From Betaproteobacteria bacterium (GTDB taxonomy: Bacteria; Pseudomonadota; Gammaproteobacteria; Burkholderiales; SG8-41): 38,685 nucleotides of DNA. Each line of letters opens with the position of its first letter. Position 1 is the first letter of the stretch. Where the stretch lies: NCBI GenBank assembly GCA_016202605.1, contig JACQOJ010000012.1, forward strand, positions 1-38,685, in the 5' to 3' direction. The notes beneath the pieces are model-generated. The model had not been told where the DNA came from and searched no databases. It was given only the letters and a program-made list of their open reading frames with translations. Positions 33,771 through 38,685 of the stretch are shown piece after piece. The translations under genes were made by a program, and so were the position numbers.

Positions 33771-34349
33771 ATGGAAGGACGGATCAGACGGGTAGTCACG
33801 GGCCACGATGAAAACGGAAAGGCGATCGTCATCTCGGACGGATTCGCGCCTTCGGTTCGCACCAATCCGCTGCGCCCGGGCCATATCTCGATGGATATCT
33901 GGAAAACAGCGGCGATGCCGGTCGTCCTCACCGACCGGGAGCCGGATCCCACGCTCGGACCGCGGCAGATCCACCCGTCCGCGCACGGCACCGTCATCCG
34001 CATTTCCGAGATCGCCCCCGAAACCGAGGCCATACGCAACCTCGATCCGGGAAAGGCGCGGGAGGTGTTCAGGGCAATGGGCAACGAAGCGGCCTCCACG
34101 TTCGGACGCGGGGGCCGCCATCCGTTCATGCACCGCACCGAAACGGTCGATTACGCGGTGGTGCTCTCCGGCGAGATCCATCTTCTGCTCGACGATGAGG
34201 ATATTCATCTCAAGGCCGGCGATGTCGTCATTCAGCGCGGCACCAATCACGCGTGGAGCAATCGTTCGGAGAAGCCCTGCCGCATGCTCTACATCCTCAT
34301 CGATGGGAAGTTCGCTCCGGAACTGGCCGCGAAATTCAACGATGGCTGA
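33771..34349 (+). CDS. cupin domain protein
   Basis: 192 residues with one C-terminal cupin domain: GGRHPFMHRTETVDYAVVLS near 110 supplies the first motif (His115, His119, Glu121 region) and KAGDVVIQRGTNHAWSNRS near 145 the second with its metal-binding His. The N-terminal 90 residues (VVTGHDENGKAIVISDG) are typical of single-cupin proteins found beside aromatic or organic-acid catabolic genes. Role may be an oxygenase, isomerase or small-molecule sensor; the sequence does not decide. GGGAGG stands close before ATG 33771. Its 3' end overlaps the transglycosylase start by eight bases. Confidence 0.87.
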   Translation: MEGRIRRVVTGHDENGKAIVISDGFAPSVRTNPLRPGHISMDIWKTAAMPVVLTDREPDPTLGPRQIHPSAHGTVIRISEIAPETEAIRNLDPGKAREVFRAMGNEAASTFGRGGRHPFMHRTETVDYAVVLSGEIHLLLDDEDIHLKAGDVVIQRGTNHAWSNRSEKPCRMLYILIDGKFAPELAAKFNDG

Positions 34350-35364
34350 TCGGCGTGCCGCCGGGCCGCGGGGACGGCGCGCACGGAGGAGGGCGCTCGG
34401 CTGGATCGCCGTCCTGGCGCTGTCGTGCATGCCGCTGACAGCGGCTCCCGCGCAGGGACAACTGCGTCCCGAGGTCGAAGCGTTCATCGAGGAGATGGCG
34501 CGCAAGCATCAATTCGAACGCCGCGCGCTGCGCCAGATGTTCCGCAAGGTCCGGCCGCGACCGGCGGTGATCCGGGCGATATCGACGCCCGGAACCGCAC
34601 GACCGTGGCATGAATTCCGCAGCCGCTATATCGAAGAGGCCCGCATCTCAGGCGGTGTCGGTTTCTGGAGAGACAACGCGGCGGCGCTTGCGCGCGCCAG
34701 CCGCGAGTACGGCGTGCCTGAAGAAATCATCGTCGCGACCATCGGGATCGAAACGCTGTACGGGCGTCAGACCGGCTCCTACAGGGTGGTCGAGGCGCTG
34801 ACCATGCTTGCGTTCGATTACCCGCAGCGGGCGGAATTTTTCAGGGCGGAGCTGGAAGAGTTCCTGCTGCTCATGCGCGAGACCGGGTTCGATATTCTCG
34901 GTGTCAGGGGTTCGTATGCGGGCGCGATGGGCATTCCGCAATTTCTGCCGAGCAGTTATCGCAAGTACGCAGTGGATTTCGACGGCGACGGCAAACCCGA
35001 TCTGCTGGACAGCCCGGCGGACGCCATCGGCAGTGTCGCCAATTACTACCGGGCTTTCGGCTGGAAGCAGGGTGCGCCCATCGCCGTTCGTGCCGATGCG
35101 GGTGAAAGCGATGTCGATGCCGTGCTCGCCGCGGGCATCAAGCCGCACATCAAGATCGGAGAACTCAGGCGCCGGCGCGTGGTCGCGCTCGTTCCGGTCG
35201 ATGACGAAACGGAAGCCGCATTGTTCGTGCTGGAGACCGAAACCGGACTCCAGCACTGGTTCGGCCTGCACAACTTCTACGTGATCACGCGCTACAACCG
35301 CAGCGTGAATTACGCCATGGCGGTGTACGAGCTTGCGCGCGAGGTGCGGTCCCGGATGCAGTGA
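34342..35364 (+). CDS. mltB: lytic murein transglycosylase B family
   Basis: 340 residues. Cleaves peptidoglycan glycan strands between MurNAc and GlcNAc, leaving anhydro-MurNAc ends, in the periplasm. The catalytic Glu is in TIGIETLYGRQTGSYRV near residue 137, followed by AMGIPQFLPSSYRKYAVDFD near 194 and ANYYRAFGWKQG. A basic N-terminus and hydrophobic stretch (LGWIAVLALSCMPLTAAPAQ) form an export signal; Cys30 is near its end, but LSCM is a poor lipobox, so lipid attachment is doubtful. I start at ATG 34342, inside the cupin gene; a reading from 33808 only runs through that gene out of frame. This is a housekeeping-type gene that marks a return to core genome. Confidence 0.9.
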   Translation: MADRRAAGPRGRRARRRALGWIAVLALSCMPLTAAPAQGQLRPEVEAFIEEMARKHQFERRALRQMFRKVRPRPAVIRAISTPGTARPWHEFRSRYIEEARISGGVGFWRDNAAALARASREYGVPEEIIVATIGIETLYGRQTGSYRVVEALTMLAFDYPQRAEFFRAELEEFLLLMRETGFDILGVRGSYAGAMGIPQFLPSSYRKYAVDFDGDGKPDLLDSPADAIGSVANYYRAFGWKQGAPIAVRADAGESDVDAVLAAGIKPHIKIGELRRRRVVALVPVDDETEAALFVLETETGLQHWFGLHNFYVITRYNRSVNYAMAVYELAREVRSRMQ

Positions 35365-35378
35365 GCGGCGGGATCCCA

Positions 35379-35395
35379 CCCGCCGCGCCGGCGGG
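35379..35395. terminator. hairpin between convergent genes
   Basis: CCCGCC-GCGCC-GGCGGG is a perfect six-pair GC stem in the 69-base gap between the 3' ends of mltB and the fbpC-like gene, so it could serve both. It lacks a T run on either side. Confidence 0.4.
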
Positions 35396-35433
35396 CCTCG
35401 CAGTGACGGCGCGGGACGACCGGCGACAGACGG

Positions 35434-36489
35434 CTAATGCGCCTGGGCGCGCGGGAAGGCGACGAGATGATCGACCTCCAGCCGGATTCCGATCTGCTCT
35501 CCGATCGCGTGGTCGTGATGACTGGGCACGAGCGACATCACGCGCCCTCCGCCGGGAAGCTGCAGCGTGTAGAGAAATTCCGCGCCGCGAAAGGCCTTGT
35601 GCAGGACCCGCGCCCGCAGCGGGCTGGTGTCGTCGTGCAGGATGTCGTCCGGTCTCAGCAGCACGTCGACCACCGAGCCTTCCGGCCACGAGTGCGTGAC
35701 ACGTCCCTCGAGAATTCCCAGCTCGAGCCTGACGCGATTGCCGTCGAGCACGGTGCCCGGGAGAAACGCGCCCTGGCCGATGAAATCCGCGACGAAGCGC
35801 GTTGCCGGCTCGTGGTAGAGCGTATAGGGCGTGTCCCACTGGTCGATCGAGCCGCCGGCCATGAGTCCGATCTCGTCGGCGATGTTGAAGGCCTCGTGCT
35901 GATCGTGCGTCACGAGGATCGCGGTGGTGTTCTGCTGCTTGAGAATGTCGCGGATTTCCAGGCTCAGGCGCTCGCGCATCTCGACGTCAAGGTTGGAAAA
36001 GGGCTCGTCCAGCAGCATGAGATCGGGACGCGGCGCCAGCGCCCGCGCCAGCGCGACGCGCTGTTGCTGCCCGCCGGACAGTTCCTGGGGATAGTGACTT
36101 TTCAACTGCTCGAGCCCGACTGTCGCCAGCAGTTCCGCCACCCGGGCGGCGCGTTCGCCTTCTGTCATATCGCGCAAGCCGAACGCGATGTTGCGTGCGA
36201 CAGTGAGATGCGGGAACAACGCATAATCCTGGAAGACCATGCCGATGCGCCGTTTTTCCGGCGCCACCGTGAGCCCCACCCGGCTCATGAGCTGACCGTG
36301 GAGCAGGATCTCGCCGGCGGTCACCGGTTCGAAGCCGGCGATGCATCTCAGGACGGTGGTCTTGCCGCAGCCGCTTGCGCCCAGCAGGCAGGCGATGGAG
36401 CCTTTGGCAACAGTGAAGGTGAGTTCGCTCAGGACTTGCCGCCCGTCGTATGCCTGGCTGATCCCTCTCAATTCGAGCAGTGCTGACAT
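35434..36489 (-). CDS. fbpC: ferric iron ABC transporter ATP-binding protein
   Basis: 351 residues, the usual FbpC length. Walker A GASGCGKTT (37-45), Q-loop in GMVFQDYALFPHL near 80, signature LSGGQQQRVALARA near 138, Walker B MLLDEPFSNLD near 160, and ILVTHDQHEAF near 195. The C-terminal part (FIGQGAFLPGTVLDGNRVRL) matches FbpC-like regulatory domains. It is divergent from the FbpB-like permease across 151 bases with a Fur-like site, supporting an iron role. A perfect TATAAT ends only seven bases before the ATG, and there is no ribosome site, so the message may be leaderless. Confidence 0.88.
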   Translation of the reverse strand: MSALLELRGISQAYDGRQVLSELTFTVAKGSIACLLGASGCGKTTVLRCIAGFEPVTAGEILLHGQLMSRVGLTVAPEKRRIGMVFQDYALFPHLTVARNIAFGLRDMTEGERAARVAELLATVGLEQLKSHYPQELSGGQQQRVALARALAPRPDLMLLDEPFSNLDVEMRERLSLEIRDILKQQNTTAILVTHDQHEAFNIADEIGLMAGGSIDQWDTPYTLYHEPATRFVADFIGQGAFLPGTVLDGNRVRLELGILEGRVTHSWPEGSVVDVLLRPDDILHDDTSPLRARVLHKAFRGAEFLYTLQLPGGGRVMSLVPSHHDHAIGEQIGIRLEVDHLVAFPRAQAH

Positions 36490-36496
36490 GATGGCG

Positions 36497-36502
36497 ATTA
36501 TA
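36497..36502 (-). promoter_or_regulatory. consensus -10 box of the fbpC-like gene
   Basis: TATAAT on the minus strand, a perfect -10 hexamer, with its last base seven bases from the ATG at 36489. The -35 region (around 36520-36525, AATCAT) is poor and falls within the Fur-like site. The predicted start of transcription is at or next to the A of the ATG. Confidence 0.6.
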
Positions 36503-36507
36503 CCGTT

Positions 36508-36536
36508 TTGCCGATGAAAATGATTCTTGTTACAAT
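36508..36536 (+). promoter_or_regulatory. sigma70 promoter of the fbpB-like gene
   Basis: TTGCCG (36508-36513), a 17-base spacer and TACAAT (36531-36536) form a good promoter. Predicted start near 36543 gives a leader of about 98 bases before ATG 36641. The spacer holds the Fur-like site. Confidence 0.6.
36516..36534. promoter_or_regulatory. Fur box-like site
   Basis: The 19-mer GAAAATGATTCTTGTTACA agrees with the Fur consensus GATAATGATAATCATTATC at 12 of 19 positions, including AATGAT on the left and TTA on the right. It overlaps the -10/-35 spacer of the permease promoter and the -35 area of the ATPase promoter, so one bound Fur dimer could shut both genes when iron is plentiful. Confidence 0.6.
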
Positions 36537-36640
36537 GAAAATTGGGCGTGAGTTCCTTGGGTTACGTAACCCATGACTTCAGAAGTGTTTTCGTGCGAAC
36601 GTAAACCAGGCAACCTTGTTCCAACGGCACAACCTTCCAG

Positions 36641-38323
36641 ATGAGCACCCTCGCTGCCAGCAGTGAAGTCCCCGTATCTCCGGCAGGTGCGGGACGGCCG
36701 GGCGCGTTGAGCGTGCTGGCAGTCGCGCTTGCCGCGCTGCTTTCTGTTCCCGTCGTCGTCGTGCTGGCGAATGTCTTCCTCCCGAGTGAGGGAACATGGC
36801 CGCATCTGGTGGCGACCGTGCTGCCCGAGTACATCGTCAATTCGCTCGGGCTCATGTTCGGCGTCGCATATGGAGTGATCACGATCGGCGTGACCACGGC
36901 ATGGCTTACGACGATGTGCCGTTTCCCGGGGCGGAGATTGCTCGAGTGGGGGCTGCTGCTGCCGATGGCGGTGCCGGCGTACGTGATGGCTTACGCCTAT
37001 ACCGATTTCCTGCAGTTCGCGGGGCCTGTGCAGAGCCTGCTGCGCGAATGGACGGGCTGGGGAGCGCGCGATTACTGGTTTCCCGACGTGCGCTCGCTGT
37101 GGGGCGCCGTCGCCATGCTCTCGTTCGTGCTGTATCCCTACGTCTACCTGCTCGCGCGGGCGGCGTTTCTCGAACAGTCCGACAGCATGCTCGAGGTCGC
37201 GCGCGTCTCGGGATACAACGGATGGCGGGCCTTTCTGCATGTCGCGCTGCCGCTCGCCCGCCCGGCCATCGCGGCGGGCACGGCGCTGGCGCTGATGGAA
37301 ACCCTGGCCGATTTCGGCACGGTGTCGTACTTCGGCGTGCAGACCTTCACCACAGGCATCTACCGCGCCTGGTTTTCGCTCGGCGATCACGTGGCGGCGG
37401 CGCAGCTCTCGGCGACGCTGCTGGGATTCGTATTCGTCATCCTGCTCGTCGAGCGCTTCTCGCGCGGGCGCGCCGGTTTTCATAACACGTCTCACCGCCG
37501 GCGCGCGACCTATCCCTATCGGTTGCGCGGCCTCATGGCGCTGGTCGCCCTGATCGCGTGCGCCATCCCGCTCGCGCTGGGGTTTTTTCTGCCGGCCGGC
37601 ATCATGCTGCACATGGCGCTGACATCCGGCGACGCGCAGTTCGGGGCGCGCTACGTGGAACTTACGTTCAACACCGTGACGCTTGCGACTATCACGTCGG
37701 CACTCGCAATCGCGCTCGCGCTGCTTGTCGGTTATGCCGCGCGTTCCAGCAAGAGCGCCCTGGTGCGGGGCGCGAACCGCATCGCGGGTCTCGGCTACGC
37801 GGTACCCGGAGCGGTCATCGCCGTCGGCGTGCTCATCCCGGTCACACGCCTCGATCACGCGCTGGCCGCGGGAATCTCGGCGTTGACGGGCATCGAGGCG
37901 GGGTTGCTGCTCACCGGCGGAATCGCGGCGCTGGTGTACGCCTATCTCGCGAGATTCTTTGCCGTTTCCCTGCAGACCATCGAGGCGGGCCTGGCGAAGA
38001 TAACGCCCAGCATGGACTACGCGGCGCGCTCGCTGGGTCTTGGCCCGGGCGCGACGCTTGCGAGAGTGCACGCACCGCTGCTCTTGCGCAGCGCGCTGAT
38101 CGCGGGACTGCTGGTGTTCGTCGACGTGATGAAGGAGCTGCCGGCGACATTCGTCATGCGGCCGTTCAACTTCGATACACTGGCGGTGCAGGCTTTCAAT
38201 CTCGCCTCCGACGAACGTCTGACCGAGGCATCGACCGCGGCGCTCACCATCGTCGCGGCGGGGTTGCTGCCGATCGCGATGCTGTCGAAGATGATGCTGC
38301 AGCCGCGCAGCGGGTCGGTGTGA
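36641..38323 (+). CDS. fbpB: ferric iron ABC transporter permease, fused two-domain type
   Basis: 560 residues with about twelve membrane spans and two EAA loops (LEVARVSGYNGWRAFLHVAL near 183; DYAARSLGLGPGATLARVHA near 455). KELPATFVMRPFNFDTLAVQ near 490 is a strongly conserved FbpB block. ATG 36641 has only a weak ribosome site. It is divergent from the FbpC-like ATPase and shares its control region. The periplasmic ferric-binding protein (FbpA) gene is absent from both sides within the window; it may lie beyond the repeats at the right edge or elsewhere. It is a different subfamily from the permease at 24995. Confidence 0.9.
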   Translation: MSTLAASSEVPVSPAGAGRPGALSVLAVALAALLSVPVVVVLANVFLPSEGTWPHLVATVLPEYIVNSLGLMFGVAYGVITIGVTTAWLTTMCRFPGRRLLEWGLLLPMAVPAYVMAYAYTDFLQFAGPVQSLLREWTGWGARDYWFPDVRSLWGAVAMLSFVLYPYVYLLARAAFLEQSDSMLEVARVSGYNGWRAFLHVALPLARPAIAAGTALALMETLADFGTVSYFGVQTFTTGIYRAWFSLGDHVAAAQLSATLLGFVFVILLVERFSRGRAGFHNTSHRRRATYPYRLRGLMALVALIACAIPLALGFFLPAGIMLHMALTSGDAQFGARYVELTFNTVTLATITSALAIALALLVGYAARSSKSALVRGANRIAGLGYAVPGAVIAVGVLIPVTRLDHALAAGISALTGIEAGLLLTGGIAALVYAYLARFFAVSLQTIEAGLAKITPSMDYAARSLGLGPGATLARVHAPLLLRSALIAGLLVFVDVMKELPATFVMRPFNFDTLAVQAFNLASDERLTEASTAALTIVAAGLLPIAMLSKMMLQPRSGSV

Positions 38324-38413
38324 AATACGGCTCTGAGTCGGCAGCAGCTTTCATTCCCGTGCAGACGGACAATGGGAGACAAAGGCGCGACCGGTGACCA
38401 GTGACCGGTGGAT
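38324..38413. other. start of a 362-base gene-free stretch
   Basis: From the fbpB stop to the window end (38324-38685) I find no convincing gene on either strand. The first 90 bases show a GACCGGTGACCAGTGACCGGTGGA run (tandem GTGACCGGTG-like units at about 38389-38411) and nothing else; the rest is the repeats listed next. Confidence 0.6.
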
Positions 38414-38535
38414 GTGTCATTCCCGCACCAACTTCTGTCATGCCCGCGCAGAGCCTGCCCTCGAGTGCATTAATCGGGGGCGGGCATCCAATTCTGCGAT
38501 GTTGAAACTGGATTCCCGACTACTCGGGAATGACA
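38414..38535. repeat. dispersed palindromic repeat cluster, copy 4
   Basis: Starts GTGTCATTCCCG and ends CGGGAATGACAG, mirrored like copy 2. It contains TGCCCTCGAGTGCATTAATC (38456-38475) and GGGGGCGGGCATCCAATT (38475-38492), shared with copies 2 and 3, and a final CCCGA/TCGGG hairpin. It may contain two nested units. Confidence 0.7.
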
Positions 38536-38555
38536 GCCACAGAAAAGTCGGAAGC

Positions 38556-38685
38556 GGTCGCATCTCGCAGGCGGGAACCCTGCTCCGCGCTCCAGCGCGC
38601 GACTTCCGTCCCGGAGGAGCGCGGTTGAGACATCATCGTGTCAGTCGCCTGCGCGCTTGCGCGGTCGCATCCCGCAGGCGGGAAC
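38556..38685. repeat. 23-base direct repeat flanking a hairpin, running off the window
   Basis: A 23-base unit beginning GGTCGCATCTCGCAGG occurs at 38556-38578 and, with one mismatch, at 38663-38685, the exact window end. Between them CCGCGCTCC (38585-38593) and GGAGCGCGG (38616-38624) form a nine-pair stem. More units may follow outside the window. Confidence 0.65.

Noticed and set aside
36530-38071. Long minus-strand open frame (513 codons)
   Set aside because: Antisense to the FbpB-like permease, extremely Arg-rich and without recognisable domain; a shadow.
38556-38685. CRISPR array
   Set aside because: Only two 23-base units separated by 84 bases with a hairpin in between; spacing and count do not fit, and no cas gene is present.

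Overview
The window is GC-rich, densely packed bacterial DNA with no RNA genes, no phage genes and no insertion sequence that I can recognise. The best guess for the source is a soil or freshwater betaproteobacterium of the Burkholderiales type. The main reason is the number of orphan Bug (TctC-like) periplasmic binding proteins, four intact and one broken. These are a hallmark of that group, and here they sit beside CaiB CoA-transferases, MmgE/PrpD proteins and LysR control. This assignment rests on gene content, not on a marker gene.

Left part (1-13500). A minus-strand pair (PrpD-1, then a CaiB CoA-transferase cut by the window edge) diverges from a plus-strand run: HMG-CoA-lyase-like enzyme, second CaiB CoA-transferase, SMP-30-type lactonase and PrpD-2. 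A LysR gene then diverges from a five-gene run: CoxG-like protein, FAD subunit, molybdopterin subunit and 2Fe-2S subunit of a xanthine-dehydrogenase-family hydroxylase, then a Bug protein. Together this looks like uptake, hydroxylation or dehydrogenation, CoA activation and C-C cleavage of an organic acid of unknown structure.

Middle part (13741-21458). A TMADH/FadH-type flavin reductase, a metallo-beta-lactamase-fold hydrolase and two more MmgE/PrpD proteins are followed by a PA4872-type oxaloacetate decarboxylase relative and a second Bug protein. The window therefore holds four MmgE/PrpD paralogues of at least two active-site types.

Second module (21523-29080). Two divergent PuuE-like polysaccharide-deacetylase-fold hydrolases, an M24 creatinase/prolidase-type hydrolase and a complete ABC importer (fused permease, ATPase, binding protein) look like an import-and-hydrolysis pathway, perhaps for a cyclic amide or ureide.

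Decayed zone (29187-31395). A short palindromic repeat cluster is followed by a one-base-frameshifted second M24 gene, then a Bug gene with a large internal deletion whose 3' end is joined to the tail of a carboxymuconolactone-decarboxylase-family gene. Beyond it lie two intact divergent Bug genes, a cupin gene and a lytic transglycosylase gene that overlaps the cupin gene.

Right end (35434-38685). FbpC-like ATPase and FbpB-like permease genes for ferric iron import are divergent around a compact control region with sigma70-like elements on both strands and a Fur-box-like sequence between them. The last 360 bases hold repeats and no gene. Copies of one short dispersed repeat family occur at four places in the window.
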